Below, piece after piece: positions 18,617-26,360 of a DNA stretch of 41,951 nt (its first letter is position 1; every line of letters begins with the position of its first letter). The notes beneath the pieces were generated by a model. That model did not search any database, was not told where the DNA came from, and saw nothing but the letters and a program-made list of their open reading frames with translations. The stretch lies in NCBI GenBank assembly GCA_024763135.1, contig JANTGD010000002.1, forward strand, positions 1 to 41,951, read 5' to 3'. The translations under genes and the position numbers were made by a program. Origin of the DNA: Thiotrichales bacterium. Lineage in GTDB: Bacteria > Pseudomonadota > Gammaproteobacteria > UWMA-0217.

Positions 18617-20029
18617 TCACACATCCGGCAAATTCCGCACATCTGTAAAATGCCCGGTGACCGCCGCAGCCGCCGCCATCGCTGGGCTGACCAAATGCGT
18701 CCGTCCCCCCTGGCCCTGGCGACCTTCAAAGTTGCGATTCGAGGTAGACGCGCAGCGCTCTCCGGGTTCGAGTCGATCGGCATTCATGGCCAGACACATG
18801 GAGCAGCCGGGCTCGCGCCATTCGAAACCTGCCGAGACAAAGACTTTGTCCAGGCCTTCTTGTTCAGCCTGACGCTTGACCAGTCCCGAACCGGGTACCA
18901 CCAACGCCTGCTTGACCGTGTTGGCGAGGTGCCGGCCAGCCACCACCTCGGCCGCAGCCCGTAGGTCTTCGATCCGGGAATTGGTGCAGGAGCCAATAAA
19001 GACTTTGTCGATCGCCACCTCCGTCATTGGCACCCCGGGGTCAAGCCCCATATACGCCAGTGCGCGGACCATACCCTCGGCTCGTACCGGATCTGCTTCG
19101 GCGCTCGGATCGGGTACACGCTCTGTAATCGGAATCACCATTTCCGGAGAAGTCCCCCAGGTTACTTGCGGCGCAATCTGTGTTGCATCCAATTCGATGG
19201 TCACATCAAAATGCGCGTCATCGTCAGAGACTAACGTTTGCCACTGCGCAACAGCTGCATCCCAAAGCGCGCCCTGCGGTGCGAACGGTCGCGCCCGAAC
19301 ATAGTCCAAAGTGACCGCATCGACTGCCACCATGCCAGCACGCGCGCCGGCTTCGATCGCCATATTGCAGACCGTCATTCGCCCTTCCATCGACAAAGCA
19401 CGGATGGCGGAGCCGGCAAATTCGATCGCATAACCTGTGCCGCCTGCTGTGCCGATACGTGCTATCACTGCAAGCACAATATCCTTCGCGGTTACCCCCG
19501 GGCCAAGCTGACCTTCCACGCGGACCAGCATGTTCTGCATTTTTTTCTGGATCAGGCACTGAGTCGCAAGGACATGCTCGACCTCGGAGGTGCCTATGCC
19601 GTGGGCCAAGGCGCCAAACGCGCCGTGTGTCGAAGTATGCGAATCACCGCAGACAACCGTCATGCCCGGCAGCGTCGCACCCTGCTCCGGCCCAATAACA
19701 TGCACGATACCCTGGCGGATATCCTGCATTTTGAATTCAGTAATTCCAAAGGTTTCACAGTTACGATCAAGTGTCTCGACCTGTAAGCGTGAGATGGGAT
19801 CGGCAATCCCCTGAGAGCGATCCGTGGTTGGAACGTTATGGTCGGGAACGGCCAGCACCGAGGCACGCCGCCAGGGTTCGCGGCCTGCCAGGCGCAAACC
19901 TTCGAATGCTTGGGGAGAAGTGACTTCATGCACGAGGTGACGGTCGATATACAACAGCGTTGTGCCGTCGTCTTCCTGGCGCACCACATGGGCATCCCAA
20001 AGTTTATCGTAAAGCGTTTTGCCACTCAT
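18617..20029 (-). CDS. leuC: 3-isopropylmalate dehydratase large subunit
   Basis: The 470-residue 4Fe-4S subunit of isopropylmalate isomerase, interconverting 2- and 3-isopropylmalate. All three cluster ligands are visible: Cys in FIGSCTNSR (near residue 345) and the CSMC pair in EPGCSMCLAMN (near 408-411). VCGDSHTSTHGAFG and the SNRNFEGRQG block are also typical. The start MSGKTLYDKLWDAHVV is the standard N-terminus. It is the first gene of the minus-strand leu group and faces a LysR regulator across a 231-bp gap. Confidence 0.97.
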   Translation of the reverse strand: MSGKTLYDKLWDAHVVRQEDDGTTLLYIDRHLVHEVTSPQAFEGLRLAGREPWRRASVLAVPDHNVPTTDRSQGIADPISRLQVETLDRNCETFGITEFKMQDIRQGIVHVIGPEQGATLPGMTVVCGDSHTSTHGAFGALAHGIGTSEVEHVLATQCLIQKKMQNMLVRVEGQLGPGVTAKDIVLAVIARIGTAGGTGYAIEFAGSAIRALSMEGRMTVCNMAIEAGARAGMVAVDAVTLDYVRARPFAPQGALWDAAVAQWQTLVSDDDAHFDVTIELDATQIAPQVTWGTSPEMVIPITERVPDPSAEADPVRAEGMVRALAYMGLDPGVPMTEVAIDKVFIGSCTNSRIEDLRAAAEVVAGRHLANTVKQALVVPGSGLVKRQAEQEGLDKVFVSAGFEWREPGCSMCLAMNADRLEPGERCASTSNRNFEGRQGQGGRTHLVSPAMAAAAAVTGHFTDVRNLPDV

Positions 20030-20233
20030 CGGTCACTGTCCTCAGTGCGTTTTGCAGTCATGATTACGGACGGCGCAATTCCCTTAAGCCATGCAACGGG
20101 CATTGCAACAGCGAGCTGTAAGCGCCTTAATAAAGCTAAAACAATCCTTCGTACAACCCACTCATAGCACAGTGCACGCGCCCAACAAGAGGGAAATTTA
20201 CCTGAAGAAAGGATATCACTCAAATTTATTATT

Positions 20234-20246
20234 TCGATAGAATCGA
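20234..20246. promoter_or_regulatory. Candidate LysR-type operator (T-N11-A dyad)
   Basis: TCGAT-AGA-ATCGA is a perfect 5-bp inverted repeat with the T-N11-A spacing of LysR-type sites. It lies 14 bp upstream of the LysR start codon and about 205 bp from leuC. It could serve autorepression and control of the divergent leu genes. One short dyad in AT-rich DNA may be chance. The rest of the 20030-20260 gap shows no obvious leader peptide or attenuator. Confidence 0.35.
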
Positions 20247-20260
20247 TTACTATTTGGAAT

Positions 20261-21199
20261 ATGGATCTTCAAGCACTCAAAGCCTTTGTCAGCATTACGC
20301 AAACAGGTTCCTTTTCTGCCGCCGCGCAACGGCTGCATCTTTCCCAGCCGGCGATCAGCAAGCGCATCGCGGGATTGGAACAGACACTCGAGCAACCCCT
20401 CTTCGACCGCATTGGCAAGCAGGTGCAACTCACCGAAGCGGGCGCACTGCTGCTCCCGCAGGCACAAGCGATCCTCGATGCAGTCGCGCATACAGAACGG
20501 ACTGTGCGGAATCTGCGCGGCAAAGTGAGTGGCGTTTTGCGGATGGGGACATCTCACCACATCGGCATGCATCGCCTGCCGCCGATACTACGGCAGTACG
20601 CCAAAACCTATCCGGAGGTAACACTGGCCCTGGAATTTCTTGGCTCGGAAGCTGCATGTCGACGGGTTGAGCGAGGTGAACTCGAGTTCGCGCTCGCCAC
20701 CCTGCCACCGGTACTCGACGCGCCACTGCTCCTGGAGGCGGTTTGGAAAGATCGGCTCGTCGTCTGTGCCACCATGGAGTTCGCAGACTCGGCCGCAGCA
20801 GGCAGTGACCCACTGCCACAACTGGCACAAAGCCGCGCACTCCTACCCAAACCCGACACCACCACGCGTCAGATCATTGAGGAAGCGCTGGTGGCCCATG
20901 GCATTACGTTGCGCCATGTCATGGAAACAAACAATCTTGAAACGATTAAGAAAATGGTGGAAATCGGTCTTGGTTGGAGCGTATTGCCGGAATCGATGCT
21001 CGATGCAATTGTTCAACCACTGGCAGACTGCCCTATCACTCCTGTGCGGCAACTCGGTATCGTCCGCCATCGCAAACGCAGCCTGAGTAATGCAGCCCAA
21101 GCGATGCTGCATTTGATTCGATTACAAACAGCCGAGTTTCAGCCCCGCTACCCGGTGGCTAGCACACGACGGCGGGAGCCCCATGGTTTTTCGAAATAG
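20261..21199 (+). CDS. LysR-family transcriptional regulator, divergent from leuC
   Basis: A 312-residue LysR regulator. The N-terminal winged helix-turn-helix (residues 1-60) is clear: MDLQALKAFV, GSFSAAAQRLHLSQPAIS and LFDR. The rest is a LysR effector-binding domain from about residue 90, with GLGWSVLPESML near 245. Pseudomonads also have, to my recollection, a LysR gene beside leuC, so control of leuCDB in response to a leucine-pathway metabolite is a reasonable inference but not shown. The ribosome site is weak. The last 20 residues are basic and poorly conserved-looking. Confidence 0.88.
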   Translation: MDLQALKAFVSITQTGSFSAAAQRLHLSQPAISKRIAGLEQTLEQPLFDRIGKQVQLTEAGALLLPQAQAILDAVAHTERTVRNLRGKVSGVLRMGTSHHIGMHRLPPILRQYAKTYPEVTLALEFLGSEAACRRVERGELEFALATLPPVLDAPLLLEAVWKDRLVVCATMEFADSAAAGSDPLPQLAQSRALLPKPDTTTRQIIEEALVAHGITLRHVMETNNLETIKKMVEIGLGWSVLPESMLDAIVQPLADCPITPVRQLGIVRHRKRSLSNAAQAMLHLIRLQTAEFQPRYPVASTRRREPHGFSK

Positions 21200-21222
21200 A
21201 GATTTTTGTTGGTCTATAAGGG

Positions 21223-21243
21223 TGACCACTTAGCGAGTGGTCA
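21223..21243 (+). other. Stem-loop downstream of the LysR gene
   Basis: TGACCACT and AGTGGTCA form a perfect 8-bp stem with a 5-nt loop (TAGCG), 23 bp after the LysR stop codon. There is no U-tract, so terminator activity is uncertain. The right arm runs directly into the 52-bp dispersed repeat that follows. Confidence 0.4.
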
Positions 21244-21292
21244 AAGAATGAAGTCACTGCCCAAATTGTCCCTGAAATACGTCCAATCAAGG
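21241..21292 (+). repeat. 52-bp dispersed repeat, copy 1
   Basis: This stretch matches 41695-41746 in the same orientation at 46 of 52 positions (by eye, no gaps); the core is AATGAAGTCACTGC then CCTGAAATACGTC. Sequences on either side do not match. Both copies lie within 1 kb of a copy of the foldback element. It has no visible open frame or symmetry. It is the main recognisable content of the 319-bp non-coding gap 21200-21518. Confidence 0.65.
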
Positions 21293-21416
21293 CTATACAT
21301 GTGAGTTTTCAAGTATCACTGGAATATTTAAATACGGAGCTGGCGCATTTCAGGGTGCGCTGAGCAGTGGCCGTTAGCTTAGTACTCCAAAATCGCCACA
21401 CTTCGGAGGAAACGGC

Positions 21417-21503
21417 ATGCAGGCTTTCGCAACTACGTCCTATGGCCGCCGTAGAAAGAAAACGGCCCTCGAAAAAAGGGCCGTTGTAGCACGAGGCGAT
21501 TAG
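21417..21503 (+). CDS. Possible 28-residue basic micro-ORF
   Basis: An ATG at 21417 follows a near-perfect GGAGGA ribosome site (21405-21410) by 6 nt and opens a 28-codon frame ending at TAG. The predicted peptide is basic (GRRRKK in the middle) with no transmembrane segment. Against it, the frame runs through the inverted repeat that I call as the terminator of the opposite gene, and a short frame with a good ribosome site can occur by chance. I do not recognise the peptide. Confidence 0.25.
   Translation: MQAFATTSYGRRRKKTALEKRAVVARGD
21457..21485 (-). terminator. Rho-independent terminator of the outer-membrane protein gene
   Basis: AACGGCCCT and AGGGCCGTT form a perfect 9-bp stem with a 7-nt loop. 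On the minus strand it is followed by TTTTCTTTCT, and it starts about 34 nt after the stop codon of the beta-barrel gene. Confidence 0.75.
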
Positions 21504-21518
21504 TCACTACGCAATGCG

Positions 21519-22148
21519 TCAGAAATAATAGGCGATCCCGGCTCCGAGCACATTCACTGCATCGCCTTGTTGATTGAAGCGCTCAATCTCCAGACGCAGG
21601 CCCAGTTCGTAGTTAAGTTGATACTCAATTGCAGCCCCGAGCACAAAATTGCTGCCACTGGTGCTTTCCTTCACTGACACGTCATTGACGGTGACGGTGG
21701 TGTCATTTTTCCACATAAAGACTCCCAACCAATCGTGAATTACAAAGTTTTCAAAGACCGGAAAGCGCCCTACGATGGAGATCTGGGCCCCTTTGCCCAA
21801 ATCAGGTTCAATGGATGCCAAATCCGCCGCAAACTGCTCTTCCTGTCCTGGTGGAACTGAGGCGGACGCCTTGAGATCAGTATTACCGAGATTGGCATAG
21901 CCGATCTGAGCCCCGAGATAGGGGGAAAAGTAAACGCCGTAATACGCCTTCCAGACAGTCGAGCTATCGGCAATGCTCGCCTTAGGGTCGGTCCAGTCTT
22001 TGCGTTGCAGGGAGGTTTCGATTTCTGAACCACTCTTGCTGAAAAACCCCTTCCCCATTCCAAAACCTGCATAGTATTGCAGCTCCCAGGCTTGGCTTGC
22101 AGCCGAACAGGTCAGAAGAACAGTCGCCAAAAGGATGCGTCGAATCAT
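21519..22148 (-). CDS. Small outer-membrane beta-barrel protein (porin/OmpA-barrel like)
   Basis: A 209-residue protein with a Sec signal peptide (about residues 1-20, ending SQA) and a barrel-like mature part of alternating short amphipathic strands. It has the pattern YYGVYFSPYLGAQIGYANLG and ends in AGIAYYF, whose terminal aromatic residue is the C-terminal signature of outer-membrane barrels. It resembles 8-stranded 'outer membrane beta-barrel' proteins of unknown substrate. The AAGGA ribosome site is 9 nt from the ATG. A foldback mobile element lies only 29 bp upstream of the start, so the native promoter has probably been displaced or replaced. Function cannot be assigned. Confidence 0.75.
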   Translation of the reverse strand: MIRRILLATVLLTCSAASQAWELQYYAGFGMGKGFFSKSGSEIETSLQRKDWTDPKASIADSSTVWKAYYGVYFSPYLGAQIGYANLGNTDLKASASVPPGQEEQFAADLASIEPDLGKGAQISIVGRFPVFENFVIHDWLGVFMWKNDTTVTVNDVSVKESTSGSNFVLGAAIEYQLNYELGLRLEIERFNQQGDAVNVLGAGIAYYF

Positions 22149-22177
22149 ACTATTTTATCCTTAAACATTAGATTTGA

Positions 22178-22316
22178 GTAACGATTCAGCGTGTGTAGAT
22201 TTTGCTTCATATCAAGGCATTTTCGCACGGAGAATCGAGCATATAGTCAATATGTGACCATTCGAGTACGAAAATAACGCCGAGATGGGCAAACGATGCA
22301 TATGCTGAGTCGTTAC
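22178..22316. mobile_element. 139-bp foldback MITE, IS66-like ends, copy A
   Basis: The ends are inverted repeats: GTAACGATTCAGC (22178-22190) and GCTGAGTCGTTAC (22304-22316). Inside, further imperfect inverted pairs (ATTTTCG...CGAAAAT, CATAT...ATATG) make the whole element a long hairpin. The flanks are AGATTTGA (22170-22177) and AGATTTGT (22317-22324), an 8-bp target duplication with one mismatch. GTAA termini and 8-bp duplications are the established features of IS66-family elements. It has no coding capacity, so it must be mobilised in trans. It fills most of the 195-bp gap between the barrel gene and the PKD gene. A second copy lies at 41389-41529, about 89% identical by eye. Confidence 0.85.
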
Positions 22317-22343
22317 AGATTTGTTATTGCCATTAATAGGTTG

Positions 22344-25046
22344 TTATCCACGCTGCTGCCGACGCGCACGCGCCCGGTACTGAGCGAGCCAAGGGAAAAG
22401 CAGAATGCCCCAACCCCATGCACCCCCTCCTGTGGAACCTGACACACTAATGGACTCACTCTTCTGACCGGGTCCGGATGGATCCAGAATATAACCATCC
22501 TCAACTTCATCCTGGTCCCCATAGCCTCCGTCGGTCAGAATCACGGTCACCTCATCCCGCGCTGCATTGAAGCTCACACGACTCGGCGGAAACGCCTCCC
22601 ATCCGGTATCACTGTCGTACTTGTACCAGGTGTAGTTGGCATCCAGAGGCTGTTCGAACTTAAAGGTCAGAGAACCATCGCCACCGGGAGTATCGGTTTT
22701 GATCTTGAAATTGAACAAGCCGATTACACCGCGCGGTTTGCCCTGGGTAATTATATCCGCCGACTCCGGTACGGGCTCGAGCTTCACGAGATCGCCACTC
22801 ACAGCCTTGAAACCCACCGGCGCTTCATCTCCCCAGGCGGAGCGTATGGCCACAAAATCGTCCGGAATCGTCGTAATACCGTTATCCTCTACCGTCACTT
22901 TCACTTTGGCAGGCAAAGAAGGGGCGTGGAGGTTATCGGTGGTAATGAGTTCAAACTCGAGCACGATCGCGCCCTGCGCATTGCTAAACGAAGGTGCAAC
23001 AAAGTGGGTCACGCGCTTACCTGCATCATCGAACACCACACCGTAGTTAGTGACCTCGCGCCAGGCATATCCGTCACCTTCCGGAATAAAGCCATCCAGA
23101 TCTGAGCCGGTACCCGTCAGGGTAACGGTTTCCCCCTCAAATACCTTCTGATCCTCGCCTGCATTGGCATCAGGGCGCTGATTATCACTCACGATGACCT
23201 TGACTCGATCCGTGCTAAACAGCTGGGTAGGATCCTCGACCCGCAATTCGAACTCAAGCTCGACGGCCTTACCCACTTCCTGTTGCGGCGCCGTAAAGTT
23301 TGCCACCGCAGAATTCGCACCGGCAAGCGTCACCGCTACACCATTGACCTGCGTCCACTGATACGTCAGTTGCGCCGCTTCCCCGGCATCCTGATCCGTG
23401 GACTCACTGCCATCCAGGGTCACGGTCAGCCCCTCACCCACCACCTGATCAGGACCGGCTTTGGCCTCGGGAATATGTTGATTAGGATCAAGCACGGCCT
23501 GAACAACCACTTCCGCAGGCGTCGATTGCTGAGCACCCGGTGGATCAGGATCATTGTCGCTCACCACCAGATTAAAATGAAACACCGTATTGCCACTCAA
23601 CGGAGGCACGGTGAAACGGGCATCTTTTACTCCGACCGGCTCTAATGTTACCGGCACAGTATCATCTGCCTTTTGCGACCAAACGTAATTCGCAATCGTG
23701 CCCGCACCATCGGGATCGGTCGAATTTTTCTCTTTGAGCGTCACCACATCACCGGGTGCTGCCTGTAATGTCGTACTTTCTACCCCGGCTACCGGCGGGT
23801 CATTCTTGGTATTGTTGACCGTTACCGTCACCTCTTTGGGCGCGGAGACTCCACCCTTGTCATCGGTCACCGTGAGAGTAAATTTCAATACCTTGCCATC
23901 GCTGCCGACACGCGGGGTTTTAACCACCGGTTGTGTGCTTTGACAATCAGCTGCGGTAATCGTCAAGGGAAATGACTCGCCCGTGGGCGTCACGAGCTCA
24001 ACAGGATCTCCCAAGGTCACCGCCCAGACACACTGTTCAATCGTGCCATCCGGATCGTTGGAGGCAGAACCATCGAGCGTCACCTCCACATCTTCATCCG
24101 CAGTCGCTGGCGCGACAACAATGGCCACTGGCAAATCATTCGGCTTTTCAGTCACTGAAACCGTGACAGTGGCTACATTACTTACGTCATCATCACTATC
24201 TTTAATGGTATACGAGATCGTTTGAACACCGCTGGGAGTGGTCGCGAGCGGCGTGTATTCAATCGCCCCAGCTACAACCGCCGCCGAACCCGACGCTGGT
24301 CCCCCAGTAATTTGAATCGTGTGGTCACCAATTGCCCCGTCTCCTGGGGTATCGTTGGTCGTAACATTAATCGTCACAGGGTTTGGCGCTGTGGTCGTGC
24401 CGGAATCGTCAGCAGCCACTGGCACTTTATCGATTATTGTTACTTTTGTTGAATCTGTCTTTGCGCCCCAGCTACCTGATGCCAAGAGCTGAAAAGTGAA
24501 CTCCGTGTCTCCAGTGACTACGGGTGCTACGAAACTCGCGGACGCCGAATTGGCATTATTTAAACTAATCGTTGGTGAGGCTGGAGAAATCTGAGTCCAT
24601 GAATAGCTTGGTGTTTCTCCCCCTGTACCAGTTGCAGAACCAGTCAGTGTCACACTATCGCCTATATTCACAGTCTGGTCACCCCCTGCATCAACCGTGA
24701 CAATTAGAGGCTCATTGGCAGTGATCAAATTGGTTTTCGTCGTCACAACGCTGCCCGCAGCAGGACTGTCATCGGTCACCGTGAGCGTTACTGTATAGGT
24801 GCCCGCCACTGTATACTGATGTGTTGGACTTACAGCAGCACTTGTGCCGCCATCGCCAAAATCCCAAGCGTAACTCAGGTTATCCCCATCGGCATCTGTG
24901 TAAGTTGCGGTGAAAGCCACATTTAAAGGAGCTGTTCCCGATGTTGGGGAGGCGCTGAAATCACCAGTAGGGTTAGCGGCGAGCAATAAACTCGAATAGC
25001 CAACGCTAAACAGTATCAAAATCACATTAAAAAAGTGTTTTTTCAT
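22344..25046 (-). CDS. Secreted multi-PKD-domain surface protein with C-terminal sorting tail
   Basis: A 900-residue exported protein. A signal peptide (about residues 1-23) is followed by a classical PKD domain (about 25-108, with YAWDFGDGG and GTYTVTLTVTDD), several PKD/Ig-like domains with DGSAS/DPDG motifs, and one cadherin-like segment starting VAADDSGTT (about 208-300). About residues 745-860 resemble the 'choice-of-anchor U' module (TDGGYGDQDEVEDG then DPSGPG). The last 35 residues are SGSTGGGAWGWG, a hydrophobic stretch, then RARARRQQRG, the layout of GlyGly-CTERM (rhombosortase) tails. I infer a surface or secreted adhesin-like protein processed at its C-terminus. No catalytic domain is seen, and no rhombosortase gene lies in the window. 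Confidence 0.8.
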   Translation of the reverse strand: MKKHFFNVILILFSVGYSSLLLAANPTGDFSASPTSGTAPLNVAFTATYTDADGDNLSYAWDFGDGGTSAAVSPTHQYTVAGTYTVTLTVTDDSPAAGSVVTTKTNLITANEPLIVTVDAGGDQTVNIGDSVTLTGSATGTGGETPSYSWTQISPASPTISLNNANSASASFVAPVVTGDTEFTFQLLASGSWGAKTDSTKVTIIDKVPVAADDSGTTTAPNPVTINVTTNDTPGDGAIGDHTIQITGGPASGSAAVVAGAIEYTPLATTPSGVQTISYTIKDSDDDVSNVATVTVSVTEKPNDLPVAIVVAPATADEDVEVTLDGSASNDPDGTIEQCVWAVTLGDPVELVTPTGESFPLTITAADCQSTQPVVKTPRVGSDGKVLKFTLTVTDDKGGVSAPKEVTVTVNNTKNDPPVAGVESTTLQAAPGDVVTLKEKNSTDPDGAGTIANYVWSQKADDTVPVTLEPVGVKDARFTVPPLSGNTVFHFNLVVSDNDPDPPGAQQSTPAEVVVQAVLDPNQHIPEAKAGPDQVVGEGLTVTLDGSESTDQDAGEAAQLTYQWTQVNGVAVTLAGANSAVANFTAPQQEVGKAVELEFELRVEDPTQLFSTDRVKVIVSDNQRPDANAGEDQKVFEGETVTLTGTGSDLDGFIPEGDGYAWREVTNYGVVFDDAGKRVTHFVAPSFSNAQGAIVLEFELITTDNLHAPSLPAKVKVTVEDNGITTIPDDFVAIRSAWGDEAPVGFKAVSGDLVKLEPVPESADIITQGKPRGVIGLFNFKIKTDTPGGDGSLTFKFEQPLDANYTWYKYDSDTGWEAFPPSRVSFNAARDEVTVILTDGGYGDQDEVEDGYILDPSGPGQKSESISVSGSTGGGAWGWGILLFPWLAQYRARARRQQRG

Positions 25047-25089
25047 ATCGATTGATCACTCAAGCAAAGACTTTTAGAAAACATTCTCA

Positions 25090-25128
25090 TGTCAATAGCT
25101 GACGGAGTCAGCTAAAAGTCAGCTAAAA
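25090..25128 (-). promoter_or_regulatory. Operator-like repeat array next to a -35 box upstream of the PKD gene
   Basis: The perfect dyad TAGCTGAC-GGA-GTCAGCTA (25096-25114) is overlapped by an 11-bp tandem duplication, GTCAGCTAAAA, at 25107-25117 and 25118-25128. On the minus strand TTGACA (25095-25090), a consensus -35 hexamer, abuts the array, 44 nt from the PKD start codon. A convincing -10 at 17 nt is not visible. The layout suggests a regulator site at a promoter edge. The array might instead be part of the MFS gene's 3' end, but it has no U-tract. Confidence 0.4.
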
Positions 25129-25182
25129 ATTAGTTTGGTAGATGACTATTACACAGAATTCCAACCCCCATCACGCAGGCGA

Positions 25183-26337
25183 TCACAGTTTTACACTTCG
25201 AGATCTGAGGCCCGCAATGCTGACGACAAAACTGGCAAAACAAACGCTTGCAGCGCTGAGGTAGGTGGCTTGGGGGCCGATTTGGGTCCAGAGATGGCCT
25301 GCCGCCCAACTGCCGAGGGCATTACCCAGGCCGAAACTAAGGCTGGAATAGAGCGCCTGTCCGCGTCCCTGGAGACGGCCTGGGAAAAAATGGTGCACGA
25401 GTTCGATGGCCGCAGCGTGAAACAGGCCATAGCTCGCTGCGTGCATGGTTTGCACGATGAGCAGAATCCACAGTGTATCCACATAGTCAGCGAGCAGGAT
25501 CCAACGGACGGTGGTAATCAACAGCGCAATGCGAAACAAGCGGATCGCGCCGAATTGGGCCAGCCAGCGATGCACTGCGAGAAAAACACCGATCTCCGCA
25601 ATCACCCCAACCGCCCAAAGCTGTCCGACTTCGGTGGCGGAATAACCGTGGTCCTGCAAATAGATACTCAGGAACGTGTAATACGGACCGTGACTCATTT
25701 GCAGCAGAAACGCTGCAACCAGAAACATGATCACGGGGGTGCGCGACAAGGTTGCGAGAATGGGCCCAGCCGTCTGCTCGGTATGCAGCTCGGATTTATC
25801 AGGCGTGAGCAACGTCACCGCCCAGATGACCACGAGCAGTCCTAAGAGCACGAACGGCAGCGGCGAGACGCCCACCCGATCGAACCAGTAGCCCAAACCA
25901 ACGACCGTCGCAATAAACCCCACCGACCCCCATAGGCGGATCCGCGCATATCGGGTGCGACGCGCACCCAAGTGATTGAGGGTCACCGCTTCGAACTGCG
26001 GCAGCCCTGCATGCCAAAAAAAGCTATAGATGCTCAAAATCGCGGCCAATCCCCAATAATTTTTTTCAAAGAGAATAGCGGTAAAACTCAGCGCCGCGAC
26101 AAACGCAGTCCAGCGAATAATGCTCAGCCGTCGCCCCAGATGGTCTGCAAGCCACCCCCAGAGGTAGGGCGCGATCACTTTGGTAAGCAGGGAAATCGCT
26201 ATCAGCTCACCGATCTGCTGAGGGGTGAAGGCGAGCGATTGCAGATAGACGCTCCAGTACGGCACGAATGCGCCAATACTCGCGAAATAAAAGAGATAGA
26301 AAGCCGACAGGCGAACATACGGGGTATCCTGCCCCAT
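25183..26337 (-). CDS. MFS transporter, HcaT/nucleoside-permease-like
   Basis: A 384-residue integral membrane protein with about 12 hydrophobic segments. The opening VRLSAFYLFYFASIGAFVPYWSVYLQSLAFTP and the loop WGWLADHLGRR are typical of the MFS_1_like group that includes the 3-phenylpropionate permease HcaT. The substrate is not readable from sequence. The gene starts 23 bp after the aroC stop on the same strand. In pseudomonads an MFS gene also sits by aroC, to my recollection, so the neighbourhood looks conserved, but a role in aromatic metabolism is only a guess. Confidence 0.85.
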   Translation of the reverse strand: MGQDTPYVRLSAFYLFYFASIGAFVPYWSVYLQSLAFTPQQIGELIAISLLTKVIAPYLWGWLADHLGRRLSIIRWTAFVAALSFTAILFEKNYWGLAAILSIYSFFWHAGLPQFEAVTLNHLGARRTRYARIRLWGSVGFIATVVGLGYWFDRVGVSPLPFVLLGLLVVIWAVTLLTPDKSELHTEQTAGPILATLSRTPVIMFLVAAFLLQMSHGPYYTFLSIYLQDHGYSATEVGQLWAVGVIAEIGVFLAVHRWLAQFGAIRLFRIALLITTVRWILLADYVDTLWILLIVQTMHAASYGLFHAAAIELVHHFFPGRLQGRGQALYSSLSFGLGNALGSWAAGHLWTQIGPQATYLSAASVCFASFVVSIAGLRSRSVKL

Positions 26338-26360
26338 GAGAGTTGCTCCTGTGGCAGAGT

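Noticed and set aside
25135..25845. 236-residue plus-strand frame opposite the MFS gene
   Set aside because: Low-complexity charged sequence antisense to a convincing 12-helix transporter.
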